64,000 bases of DNA from Vicia villosa (Eukaryota > Streptophyta > Magnoliopsida > Fabales > Fabaceae). Positions within the stretch are counted from its first letter, which is position 1; each line of letters starts with the position of its first letter. The stretch lies in contig NW_026705330.1 in NCBI RefSeq assembly GCF_029867415.1, forward strand, positions 723,001-787,000, in the 5' to 3' direction. The notes beneath the pieces are model-generated. The model worked only from the letters and a program-made list of their open reading frames with translations. It did no database searches and was not told where the DNA came from. Position numbers and translations under genes: made by a program. Shown piece by piece: positions 23,991 to 36,269 of this stretch.

Positions 23991-25122
23991 CAGACCTTTG
24001 ATGAAACCAAGTTCAACTTCACTAAAGTTGGCCAAGAAGAAATTCTGTTTCTGTTTGAGGCTAGCAGTGATGGGGATGCTTAATTCTTTCTAAGCACCAA
24101 TTGATGTTGATAGTTCTCCTAGTTTTGTTGCCATCAATGTATGATTATCAGATTTTATTTTCTTTGTAGGACCTTTTTGTCATTTAGGTCATTGTTTTAA
24201 GTTACAGTCTTTATGTGGCTGCAATATGCGGTTGTCGAGTACGATATAAAACCATGCTTGAGGGTTCAGTTGAAAAGTTGTTTATATATATTTTTTGTTT
24301 GCATATGTACAATTTTAACAGGTTAGTCCTATTGAATATGGGCATGTGCTGCTGATTCCTCGAATTTTCGAGTGTTTGCCCCAAAGGATTGATCACACGA
24401 GCTTTTTGCTTGCCCTTCACATGGCAGCCGAAGCAGGAAATTAGTATTTTCGATTGGGTTACAACAGCTTGGAGGCGTTTTCCACTATTAACCATCTCCA
24501 CTTCCAGGTATTCTTCACTGAACGAATTGAGAAAATATTAGCTTATTCCATTTCTTATTTAGTATTCTGGCACTAATGAAAACATGATTTCGACAAATCC
24601 AAGCATATTATTTGAAACTGCTTTTTCCAATTGAGAAGGCTCCTACTAAGAAAGTCAGCAAACTAAATGGTGATGTGAAAATATTTAAACTATTGAGCTA
24701 TCCAGACAGAGATCTTGTCTTTGAGGGTGGTCATGCACTGAATGATTTAGCAAATATTGTTTCTGAAGCTTGTCTTCAACACAACAACTTACCTTACAAT
24801 ATTCTTATTTATGACTAAGGGAAGGGGAGTTTTTTCTTACCACAGGCAAAGTTTTCTATGAATCTATAGCGTTGTACCCCTGTTATAGCTATTGCTTTTA
24901 TACACTGGATTTCATTTTGCTGCAGATTCTTTCTTTTTTCAACCCTCTTAAGTAGGCCTGAAATCTCATTCCTTAGTTTGCACATTTGATATTTTCGGTA
25001 ACTATTTAATTTGAAAAACAATGCTATGTAGAAAACAAGCTCTTGGAAAAGTGAGTGTTGAGCTTCTGGACAGTCAAGTTAATCTGGCCGTGTAGGAAAT
25101 CAGCGGACACATGGTGTTAAAG
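23991..25122 (+). pseudogene. Captured VTC2-like GDP-L-galactose phosphorylase fragment, intron-containing, broken
   Basis: At least four exons are recognisable. The first (23991-24138) contains FDETKFNFTKVGQEEILF and DVDSSPSFVAIN. The second (24322-24507) has VSPIEYGHVLLIPRIFECLP, LALHMAAEAGN and TINHLHFQ. The third (about 24604-24845) has FPIEKAPTKKVSKL and VFEGGHALNDLANIVSEAC. The fourth (about 25022-25122) has KQALGKVSVELLDSQVN and EISGHMVLK. The intact enzyme makes L-galactose-1-phosphate in ascorbate synthesis and has a histidine-triad active site; HLHFQ belongs to that region. Here TAG at 24442-24444 and 25093-25095, a stop at 24816-24818 and frameshifts kill the frame. Introns of about 180 bp remain between exons, so the copy came from DNA, not mRNA. 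N- and C-terminal parts are missing. Confidence 0.85.
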
Positions 25123-26230
25123 ATGTAGGTAACTAATTCTCTATATATTTTGATGATGCTAGAGACTATTCAAGCTAACGTGCAAGTCTTTCATTTATTT
25201 TGATACATGTTCACTAGTGACATATTTTGATGGAGGGACTAAATTGATTGACATACATTAAAATTTTGTAGAATTTTCCAAAGAGAAATATGATACTCTT
25301 GACATCAAAATTTTGATGTCAAATACGATATTCTTTGATTTTGTAGCGTACTTTTGGAATGTGTGTTAGTTGTAGAGGATAAAAAGTTAGAGAGAGACTG
25401 AGATAAATATCAATCTTTACATGCTTGATTACTTCCCATGACATTTTCTAGTCAAATTCTTAAACGAAAATAATTGAATGGCTCTGAGTGTTTGTTATGC
25501 TAGCTTAGAAAATTCTTTACTTATGTATTTTTATTTATGAGGGAAGATGGTATATGATCCTTAGGATTTATCAAAATTTATAAACCTGATTAGAAGACAT
25601 AATTTTTCCTCTAGATTTTTAGTGACTTACAGTGAATATTTTATGCATTAAGGTACCTATTGTAACTACTGAATCAGATTTGCAATACAAGGATATTAAA
25701 TTTTGGCAAGGACCTAGTCCACCAATTGGATTCTAGGTGTGTAAAACCTTCAGACTTATTCAGTTTCTCTTGCATGCTCATGAGCGTCTCCGCCATTTCA
25801 AAAAGGAAGTCATCAAGATCAGCGCTTAACTACTCAATATGTATCTTAAGCATGGAAGCATGTGAACCTTTTTTCCCTGGGAAATGGCATGATATACTCT
25901 GATAATGATCTCTTTAGAATTTTATTAACAAATTTTGATGATTTCATTACCCTATAATGATATGGGCTTACTAACTACTAAGTTCTTCAAGATGTCAAAT
26001 ATCTCTTACTCTTTGCAGATGCACTATGTCCACCTTTTCTTCCTTTTCAGTCTAAACTAGCTAAAGTTTGAAATTACCTTATAAAATGACTAATACATTA
26101 TTCACTTATTCAACTTTGAATAAACTTAAAAGATGCCTTTTGTCTGCAGTAATGTCCTCTGTCAGCATGTGATATTGTTTACTCTCAATAGATCAAGATT
26201 TACTAGATTTCAATGTGTGTCTCTAACAGG

Positions 26231-26338
26231 TGGCGGCTCGCACTGGATAAAGAAGGATCTCAGAAAGATGATACTACTATGGGAGGCAGTGATCAAGATT
26301 TGAGCTCCAGCTTTGAAGTAGAAATTAATTGGTCTGAG
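26231..26338 (+). other. Exon-like segment inside the CACTA element, source unknown
   Basis: It is preceded by an acceptor-like TCTCTAACAG and followed by a donor-like GAG-GTAATC. One frame is open and contains KEGSQKDDTTMGGSDQDLSS. I do not recognise the protein. It may be a further captured fragment or belong to one of the two identified sources. Confidence 0.35.
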
Positions 26339-27164
26339 GTAATCATTCTGGTTTACAGTTAGTGAGGTGTGTAAAGCAGGGATGCCATTAACTGACTCTT
26401 ATATATTGTGTTTGTCTATCAACTTTATTAGAAATCTATGTCCGTTTGTCTATCAACTTTATTAGAAATCTATGTCCGTCTCGCTTGCTGAAGTCAATGG
26501 TCCTTCCTATAGCCCATAATTGTGAATTTCTTTGAAAATGTAAAATAATGCATTTTGGATGAGTTTTATCCAATGTTTTGGAGATAGTTAAATTTTTTAG
26601 GCGGTTTCTAACTAATATGCTCATGAGTTGGAAGTGTAAAGTGAGTTAATTAATTCTGAAGATATATAAATATGAATTGCTTTTTAGTCGTGTTATCATT
26701 ATAGTAATGAAATATAATTTTGAATGCGAAAAATTCTATAATATCTTAAAATTTTAATTTTTTATTTGAACAAATACTTAATTGTTGACAATTACAATAC
26801 CCTAGAAAATTGTTTTTTATAATTATATCGCAATTTAGCCTAATTAATTATTAAAAAATCGCTTTAAATTTAGCTTGCGATTTACTATGATATTTTCGTA
26901 GTGAAATTGCAGCTGAATAGATAGAACATATAAAATTAAAACTGACATTCTGCTACCAATTAGCTGTGGTTTAGCTAGAGAATTTTAAATATTTGTTGGA
27001 GTTTTGCTAGGAAACACGTGCCAAGATAATTAGCCGCCCAATCCATGCTACGGCACATGTTGTAGTTAATCCACAACAAAACTCCAACTAATTCTGTTTA
27101 ATAGAGATTAGCTACGAATTAGCTAGTGTAATTGTCGTAGCAAATCGCAATTTTTCTTGTTGTG

Positions 27165-28077
27165 TTTATAAGTTTGAATAATTCTAAAAATGTTTTATTT
27201 TTAGGTACTCAAACATCTTGTATCATATTTAATGATTTAACCATTAGTCCTTGTTTAGTTTAGACTTAACTTTTTTTGTCCAATTCAAATTTCTTTCTTT
27301 TCATTAACTTTTTCTCAGTCTTGATTACTCTCTAAAACTCATTTATGGACTTTTACCTTGAACAAAAATTCACAAACCAAGTTTCACTTGAAGTCAAGTA
27401 TGTGTGGGGTTTTAAATGATGCTTAAGTACAAAAACATAAAATAGAGTTGAGACTTTTTCTCAATGATAAGGTGATAGGTGAATGTCTAGTTCTACATAG
27501 GACTTTGGTGGAAGTGCTCCTTAGTTTTTTAACCTTAATCTTTTTAATTTGGGAAGAATTGTGAATAAGTTAAATTGCAACACAAACTTAGCTAGCATTG
27601 ACACTCTTTATAAGAGTGTTTTAAATTTAAGTCTCTTTTCACCTACCTTCTTGAATTTCGGCTTTTTTACCACTTGAATTTAGAAATGAATAATACCCTA
27701 TTGTGAAAAATCACAATATTTTGACATAGTTAAACTCTCGTCTTAAAATAATCCCTTACTTACTTTATGATATGGATTCGAGAAAAACATCATTCAAAGA
27801 AACTTTTTCGCAAATGTGTGTTAGAAAGCTACAAACATTTCTTAAAATGTCATAAAGTGTATATGATACTTTCGTAGATAATCTCTGAAAAAATTTAAAT
27901 TTACAAAAAAAAAAAACTTTTAAAGATGTATCTACGAAAACAATAGACATAAATGTAATTGCCCCGAGTACCCAAAAATATTATAGAGTGAATTGAAATA
28001 TTCTCTTTATTTATTTTTTTCATGCAATTAAACTTTTAGTAGTATAATAGTAAATATGTAATAATATTAGTCTTTAC
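27165..28077. other. AT-rich spacer with one arm of a distant inverted repeat
   Basis: No gene. The segment at about 27350-27425 (with GTTTCACTTGAAG and TGTGTGGGGTTTTAAATGAT) is matched in reverse complement at about 52935-53045, on the other side of the whole LTR nest. The last five bases, TTTAC at 28073-28077, are the target duplication of the solo LTR. Confidence 0.5.
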
Positions 28078-28859
28078 TGTAACATCCTATTTTTATTAGA
28101 TTTAATTAATTAGGATTATTTGATAATTGATAATTGTTTATGTGTTTTATTTAATTATTGTTTGCGCGATAATTATTTAATTGGGTGGCAATATGTTATT
28201 TAGCTAATTAATAAATGGTAGATTTTTATTTGAAATTAGTTAAATGAGCTTAGTCGAGTGAGAAAGAGTATTAGGTGGGTTAAGCCCAATGAGATAATGA
28301 GAGTTAGAAGAGAATTTTATGAGTTAACCTAAATTACATAGAAAGATAGAAAGAAAAATAGAGAAGAGAAAAGAGGCAAAAGAGTATAAGAGAGAAGAGA
28401 AGAGGATTGTAGATTTCTTGAAGTTAGAAGGAGAAATTCAAGAGGTAAGGGTTTGAATACAAATTCTTGTAGAATCTATGATTGGGTAATGTTGTATGTG
28501 TTAAGAACATGGGATTTCACTTTGGGTATTTTCATAATCCATGAGATTTGTATTGTTTGATGTTGTTTATGCTTGGAATGGGTAGAAATAACATGTAATT
28601 CATGATTCTATACTTGATTCTATGGGTGGGTTTTGATTTATAACATGTTGGATGAAAAGAATGTAAAAACCTAACTTTGGGATTTGGGTGAAATTCATGG
28701 ATTTGCATAATTAATGAAACTTTGATGAATTTAAGGATACATATGGGTTATGTGTATGATAGGTATGTGAAATTCGTGTGCAAATAATGAACTAAACTGT
28801 GAATTGAGTGATGAAATGAAAAAGAGGGAACTGTGCTGAGTTTACACAGAAAATTCACT

Positions 28860-29045
28860 TCTGCGCTGTGTTCGCGATGCGAACGGAAGGTGGCGGCGCG
28901 AACTGAATGAATTCTGAAATGATTTGGTTCTGTCTTGTACTTCGCGGCGCGCACATGTGGATGCGGCGCGAACTGAATGCATTTTTGAAATACATTGTTT
29001 CTGTCTGTTACTTCGCGGCGCGACCAAGGGTTGGCGGCGCGAACT
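28860..29045. repeat. CpG-rich tandem repeat inside the solo LTR, about 3 copies
   Basis: The word GGCGGCGCGAACT or a close variant recurs near 28890, 28963 and 29032, each preceded by TTCTGT and TTCGCGGCGCG-like sequence. The period is about 70 bp. It is a local CpG island in otherwise AT-rich DNA. Confidence 0.75.
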
Positions 29046-32000
29046 ATATTCAAAAATATTTTCTTGTTTGTTTAAGACTTGACTTGCATACCTATTACTT
29101 CTATATGTTCAATATGTGTTATTAATTGATTAAATAACATGTGTGAGGTGTAATTGAATGTATTATGTAATGGAATGCTAAATGATAATTGTGTTGAGAT
29201 TGGATTGAATTGCATGTTGTGTAATATTGTGCAAGGTTGGAAAGATGTGATTGTGTAGTTTAAGAGATAGAGAGATCGTCTTAAATGCATGAGTCTTGTT
29301 TTGTTGCACACGTACACAAGCATGAGTCTTTGAAAGTGGAAATGTTGGGTAATCTCGCGAAGGTTATTTACTTGTCCCAAACCTAACGAGTATGGGGTTT
29401 GAAAGCTTAACGAGTATGGGGCTTTGAGGTGGTTATCTAGTCTAGAGAGAATGACAATCGGCATGACCAGAAATGATAACAGAGGGATTCACATGCATAT
29501 CGCATAGAGTCACACTTGAGTCGCACGTGTCGGTGTGAAATGTTGTTATGTGTGATTATGTGGTATGAATGTGTATATGCGAATTTGATTGATATGCATG
29601 TATGTGGAATGATGAATCATTTTATATGAATTAGAGAATGTGATGAGAATGAGATATATGTGATTAATATATGTTTGATGTGAAATGAGAAATATATACG
29701 TATGAGTGATATATGTGTATATAATTAGAATCGTCAATATGTGAGATTGTGAATTTGGTTGCGATGCTTAATGGTATGGAACATGTTAACTTTATATCGG
29801 AGATAAATACATGTTTTGTGAAGAGTGATGAATTCTTGAAATGTATGCTTAATTATGTTGCATTTCCCATTATTATATTTTCTATTTAGAATTTGAATTC
29901 TCACCCTTCTGTTTGAATGTTATCCTTCGTTGATAACGTGCAGGTTCCGACGAGTAGTAGCTTGTCCGAGGATTTAGCCGAGGAGCTCCTGAGTTTGTTA
30001 TTGGATTAGGTAGCGAGTCATATGCTCTGATCATGTAACACTTGGGGGGATTTTATTTAGACTTATGCTTATGTTTGGATATTGCTATTCCCTATGTTTT
30101 GTTGGATATTCGGATGTATTTGTTTGAGATCTCGGATATGTTGTTTGAGGCTATGTGGCCAAGATTGTGGATTTAAATGTTAATTCAAATTTGGTAGATG
30201 AATATAGTATGGGATATATTCATTGAAATTTTCATAGCAATTCAATTGTTTTTCCGCAAGCGTTTATGCATAATGTATGAAAGCATGAGATTCACATTGT
30301 GTTATGTAACATCCCGATTTTTATTAATATTTTATTAATTATATTAGTAATTATATTATTTGGTGTTTTTAATAATTATTTGCTTAATTTAGTCATTTCT
30401 GACGTTTATTGAAATTTTCGCGTTTCGGGACGATTTAGTCGGTACTAGTTCGGGATAGCGGATCAATATTTAATCGAAAATTTTAATATTTTTAGTATTA
30501 GAAATATTAATGAGTTAATATTTAGCGTTTTGGGAATTTTTCGAATAACTAAGATTAGACCGGAAATATGAGACATTGAGTTATTAGAGGATTTTATCCG
30601 TATTTATTTTATTTTATTATATTATTTTATTTTGCTTGGTGTGTTAAATAATTATTATTTGTTATGAGATATAATAATTAATTGAATTAATTAACTTTGT
30701 GTGTATTGGTGTTTATTTAGTTTATTGAACTAAAATAGATATATTAAGAGATTATATTTAATTGGGCCTATTTCTTTGAGTTAGAAGTAAATAGGGGGTG
30801 TTATTTTTAAGCCCAATATGACATAAGATAGTAAGGGTTGAGGAGAGTAGATATAACATTATCATTTCATTTTGCTGAATTTTAAAAGAAGAGAATAGAA
30901 GGTGAAGAAGAGGAGCAAAAGGGGAACAAGTGAGAGCTAGGGTTTGAAGAATCAAAGAGGTAAGGGGGAGAATCATTATTATTATGGGTTTGTATGATTG
31001 GGTCAATGGGTAGATTAACATGATTAGATTATTGTGTAGAAAATAAAAATTTGAATTTGAAACAATAGTGAGAATTCTGTGTGTGGGGAAAATGAGCAAA
31101 ATTAGTGGGTCATTCGTTCAATCATGTTTCATTTAATTGTTTTTGTGTTTGCTTTGAGAATTAGTTAATGCTTTTCTAGTTCTCATTGTTGACTAGTATA
31201 TATTTGTACTGGTACTGTGATTTTTACGAAGATTTGTTGTTGAGTGTGTTTAGTATCTTCTATAAAAGATCTATTTTGCATTGATAGATTTGTTAGATTG
31301 ATAGTTAATGTGTTTTGTTTATGTTAATGGTGAGGGGTTTCATTTTGGATGTGTTAGGATAGATTTAGAAAAAAGTTATTGATGGTTAGATAAGGGGTAT
31401 CCATGATGAGATTATTTCTAAATTCTCTCATACAGTATTATTGAATACAATGACCAAAAGTTGGAAGGCTTCATATTGGTTAAAGACACACCCCTCCCTT
31501 CTAAGTATGCATATATTTGCCTAGTTATTGATTGTCTTTTACAAAAATCATGATTTGGAAACAAGAGTGATCTTGATAGTGGAAAGTTAATACAAATAAA
31601 TAATAGAACCAGTAGGATGCTAGCAAGTTTTTGAACCGTTCTGGTCGAAATAGCCGAATTAAGCGGTATAATTAGTTGTCCGGAATTTGATGAAAATTTA
31701 CGTGGTAGCTAAGTTTAATTAATAGATTAACGTGGTGGTGTTATCTCGTTGAAAATGCGATATTTACGAACCGACCGAAATAGTGTGAATTTAAATATCT
31801 TTTATATTAAATATTAGTTTTTGGAATAGAAAATGAATTAGAAACTTGGAACTAATGTAGTGTAATTATTAATTAGTTGATTTACTTAATAGTTAAATTA
31901 ATTTCAATAAGTATAATTGATTGGATTATAATAAGTATTGAAATTGATTATTCGGTTGTCGGTAACTTACGGTATTTTGGAAAGTTGACCGTAATTGTAT

Positions 32001-33165
32001 TTTGACCAAATACTAATGAATTGATACTTAGTTTAGAAGTGTATTCTTATATTTTGTTACGATATGAATTAACATGAGATAGTATGGTTTGCTAGTGTTA
32101 ATTGTATTTTGGTGAATCATAATTGAATATTGTTTCTATTATGTGGATTGATATCAATGTGTTGTGAATGTTGTGTACAATTTAATATATAATTCATAGA
32201 GTTGAATTATTATGGGTATGCGATAAGTTAAGATTGATGACATAATCTTAATTGCATATGTTTGTTAACATTATACATACATTCATGTCATGGTGTGCCT
32301 TGAAACAAAGGTGGTTTGCTTTGAAACAAAAGCGGGGCTTAGATTCTAGAGTGAATCGGAAGCGGTAAACTATATGTTTACATTTTGGTGGGCTTTGGTC
32401 TTGTCCGGATCGGAAGCGTGGCCTAGATTCTAGATATGGAATCGGGAGGCGGTGAAACTTTGGGTTCACAATTTGGTACCACATGCATAGCGTCACATAT
32501 CTTGCATGGAGTCACATTAAAATTATGCGATAATTGAATATGTGAAGTTGATGTAGTTGTGATACGTGTATGAGTTTGATAATTGAAACGAGTGAGGTTT
32601 GAATACATACTTGGTTAAATGCGTGAATATGTGATAATTATGGTTATATGCATAATTGGAAATATAGTATTGAAATTGAAATAGTATACTTTATGTACTT
32701 GTCGAATGCTTAATATATGTGAATATATTGATTAGTATTATTTTACATGATTAGGCATGGTGTAATAAATTCCTATAATTGTTGATTTAACCATTGTATC
32801 TTATTATACTTCTCCATAATGATTCGTATTCTCACCCTTCTGTTTTAATGTTGCCTCGTTTGGCGACATGCAGGTTCTGGAGTTAGTAGCTCGCGTGTGA
32901 TCTTAGTCGGAGTTTCTTCCGAGTTATTTGGAGATTAGATAGTGAGTCGATGCTCCGGTCATGTAACACTGGGTAGACTAGTTATTAGAACTCATGTTTC
33001 TATTCGGTTGTGTATTACGTTTGATTTGAGAACCTGTCATGTTACTACTTGTTGTTTGATAGGCTCCTAAGCCAAATATTCTGAATTATGTTTTAATTTA
33101 TGTTGATATGACTATTGAGACTTGATCATGGTATGGGACATGGATCATTTTATGAAACACATGAG

Positions 33166-35756
33166 TGTAGCAACTGCCCTAAAAATATAGGTTTTAGAGT
33201 CGCCACCTATTCTGAAGGGCGAATAGGAAACCCTACGCAGTATAGAGATCAGGGTAAGATACTATATTCAGGTCAAGGGAAGGTGTTAGGCACCCTCAAC
33301 CCTTTCCTAAAGGCTAACATCTCAAAGATAAAGGTTTATGGAAAAAGATAAAGAAAGATGACAGACAGTTAATAGAATTGAAAGGCTAATTATATGAACA
33401 TGATTAGAGTTTGGAAGAGGGGGACTCGCCTTGGTTATCCAAGTGCCTACGTATCTCCTTATGGAGAATCAGAGTCAACGTAGTTCAGGCACAAGGTTGT
33501 ACGCCTTTGAATTAGAGTTGATATGGTTTGAAGGCTTTTTGAATGGCCTGTCGTAGTTTTGAAGTTGATTTGAAAATCGCAGTTGAATGGATGAAAATCC
33601 GTAGTATCGTGGTTTAGTGTGTTTTGAATGTTTATTTGGGCGTACAACCCTGATTTAATATGGCACCGTTAGATGCGGTGATCAATAGATTTGATCAGTA
33701 TAGCTAACGGGTTAAGGGGCATTGCTGATTACTCAGATCGATGGATTGATCGTCGCGGGCAGCAAATTAAATATGTTTTGAATTTATGTAATTTTTATCT
33801 CTCGTATAATGCAACTAATAGATTTAGTCGGGTCGAGGAGAGAATTCAACAAGAGCTAATTAATTAGAATTAACAAATAAATTAAATAATTAGAAGTCAT
33901 TTCTCGTCTAATACGACTAGTAGATTTAGTCGGTTCGAGGAGAAAATTAAATTAAGAATAAGTTATATTATTGAATAATCAAAAATTATTTCTCGTCTAG
34001 TGCGACTAATAGATTTAGCCGGTTCGAGGAGGAAATTATATTGAATATTCAAAAGAACAAACAATTACATAATTATAATTTACAAAAATTAATTAATTAA
34101 TTTCATTTTTTCCGTATAGGGGGTGCATATTGTAAAGGGATAGCAACTATGGGGGGTGTCAATAGTGACTTGGTCGGCCCAAAAGGATTCAAGAACCCAT
34201 TGATTGTGTATGGCGAGGGTGTAAGATTTTGGTGTGCGCTCAGCTTTCTGATCGTTGGATCTGAATCTAATGGTTTCGGATTCAAAGCAAAACGATCTAA
34301 TGGTGATAAGATTAGGGTGCGTGGTAAGGGACGGTCACGAGATCAAAGTCTCTAGGCCAACCGTGTGGCCATCAGAAGGCCACATGGCGTTATCCCAACG
34401 GCCAACGAGAGGGGGTTATCTCCCAATACCTCACAAACCCTCTTCATTTCTCACACATGTTTCTCTTTCTTCGGTTCTCTCTCTTCACTTCCCCTTCTCT
34501 CCTGCTCTCAACTCTCTCAAACACAAAATCCAGGAACCGAACCAAACACCGCCGTAAACCGCCCCCTTCACCGCCCTCCAACCCAGTTTTCCAATGGACA
34601 TTCATCGGAATGTTCATCTAGACCCTGAAATTCTTCGAGCCAAACCCATGAACTTCAATCTAAACCCAGGAGCATGAACCCAGAACCCTTCAATCTTCAT
34701 CCCTAACTTATGAAGCAAACCCTAAACCCCAGATCCAACCGTAAACAACATGCAAACATGCAATCAAACCCTAAGCTAAGTGATGTTTGTGTTTACCTCA
34801 ATCGATTGTGACTTTGAACTCGTTCTTTTCTGGATCCTTGCCTCTAATCTCCTCCTCCTTCTCTTTGCTTTGCAGGTATCGGTTCGATGGAAGTCCAAAG
34901 TGGTGCGTATTCACGGCGGCGCCTCAAGTTTCCAGAAAATTCTCTCTAATTCCTCCGCCCCTCTCTTCTGATTTATGTCTTAGATTAAATAGTTTTAGGG
35001 CTTTGTTTTAGATTTAGAAAGATTAGATTAGAGATTTGATTCAGTTCAAATTCGTTTGTAATCGATTCAATCCATTAATGAATTTTAGATTTGATTCTGT
35101 TTTTGTTTTGATTGAGATTGTGCGTTGAAGATTCAGCTTGCAGATTTTTGGGCCTGGGCAAACTCAGATCTAGGGTTTGTGTGACAGCGGCGGCCGTTGG
35201 GGAAGGAGGAAGTGAACAGGATCCGGGTCGGTTTTGACCCGGTCCGTTGATCCGCCTGCGGTCCAGCAATTGGGTTCTTGGCCCAATACTCTTTTGCTCA
35301 TTTTTGGCCCAGATGCACAACAATAGCAACGCCAAACAAAAAACCCAATCATATATTTTACTTATTTAATTTTTTTTGATATATCAACTTAATAAACTAA
35401 TTAGTTGATAGAAATCAACAATTAATTAATAATAGCATGGTTAATGACAAGATTAATAATACACCCTTAGTAAGATTAATAGTTATTAATAAAATAAGTT
35501 TAATAATAACTATTAATATAAATGTTAATGAAATACAACATGGGCTCTCAAAATTTTGCATAATTGGGCCTATTGTTTGGATTTAAAAAAAAACTTGCTA
35601 TTCCAACTCATATTTTATTTTAACCTAATTTATAAGGGGATTTTATAAGAGATCGAGTTTAATAATAGGTATATTAAACCCTGTGGCTCTTAATTTTTAA
35701 CACCCTTAGTAAATCAAAAGATGCGAATCGCATCGGGTAAATTTTGGGGTATGACA
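33166..35756 (-). repeat. 3' LTR of Ogre derivative B
   Basis: In plus-strand reading TGTAGCAACTGCCC to GGGGTATGACA, 2,591 bp. It includes three hairpin motifs CGACTAATAGATTTAGTCG (one arm variant each) near 33823-34025, and a CT-rich block at 34435-34520. No coding sequence. Confidence 0.93.
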
Positions 35757-35770
35757 GCTGCCCCTATTTA
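35757..35770 (-). other. Polypurine tract of Ogre derivative B
   Basis: Minus-strand TAAATAGGGGCAGC abuts the 3' LTR start TGTCATACCCC. The same sequence precedes the LTR of element C at 58844-58857. Confidence 0.82.
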
Positions 35771-36269
35771 ATTATCTTGGATTGAATGGCGTGAGAATAC
35801 GCAGGTCTCACGCTTTTCGAATCGAAGAATTATTAAATAATGGAATACCCCTAAATTTACCTTATGCTAGATTGTGGAAGGAGAGAATCGTTCTGCTAAA
35901 GCCGGAGACTTACATAGCGAGAACTCACAGTTAGTTGTGTGATCAACTTGCTATAGTGCTAGCAAGCTTTCGCAATTTGTGTAACCCGAAAGGATTACTT
36001 GCTATAGTTCTAGCAAGTTTGCCTGCATCAATAGGAGTCACTTGTCCTGGTTCGGACAAGTTTGCCTGTATAGAATATTATTTTGTAAATGCGTATGCAT
36101 TATGCTTATGCACATGACTCCGTGGTTTGTATAATGTGGATGTATGAATGTTTACACATGTAAATGTTGCGTGTATGCACATGGGTGTGTATGTATGATC
36201 ACCCATTGAATTTGTTTAACCCTTTTGAGATGTTTGCGAATCCTAGTTCGGATTGTATTTGAGGAGATG

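Larger units (their letters stand above)
21278..27164. mobile_element. CACTA (En/Spm-type) transposon, non-autonomous, carrying host gene fragments
   Basis: The left end reads CACTACAAGAGAA and the right end, read backwards, CACAACAAGAAAA, the CACTA consensus with two mismatches. The 3-bp target duplication TTT flanks it at 21275-21277 and 27165-27167. Subterminal repeats of the word TAGCTAC are present at both ends (21300-21335; 27108-27145). No transposase motif is visible in 5.9 kb. Inside are a 5' UTR-like pyrimidine-rich block (about 21480-21700), a Polycomb zinc-finger exon (22506-22558), several exons of a VTC2-like gene (23991-25122) and an unidentified exon-like piece (26231-26338), all with introns. 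This resembles gene-capturing CACTA elements known in soybean and other plants. Confidence 0.85.

Noticed and set aside
23991..25122. Functional VTC2 gene
   Set aside because: Several in-frame stops, frameshifts and missing N- and C-terminal parts.
34700..34760. Telomere-like AAACCCTAAA words (also 42230-42300)
   Set aside because: Isolated and irregular, not a tandem TTTAGGG array, so no interstitial telomere is claimed.
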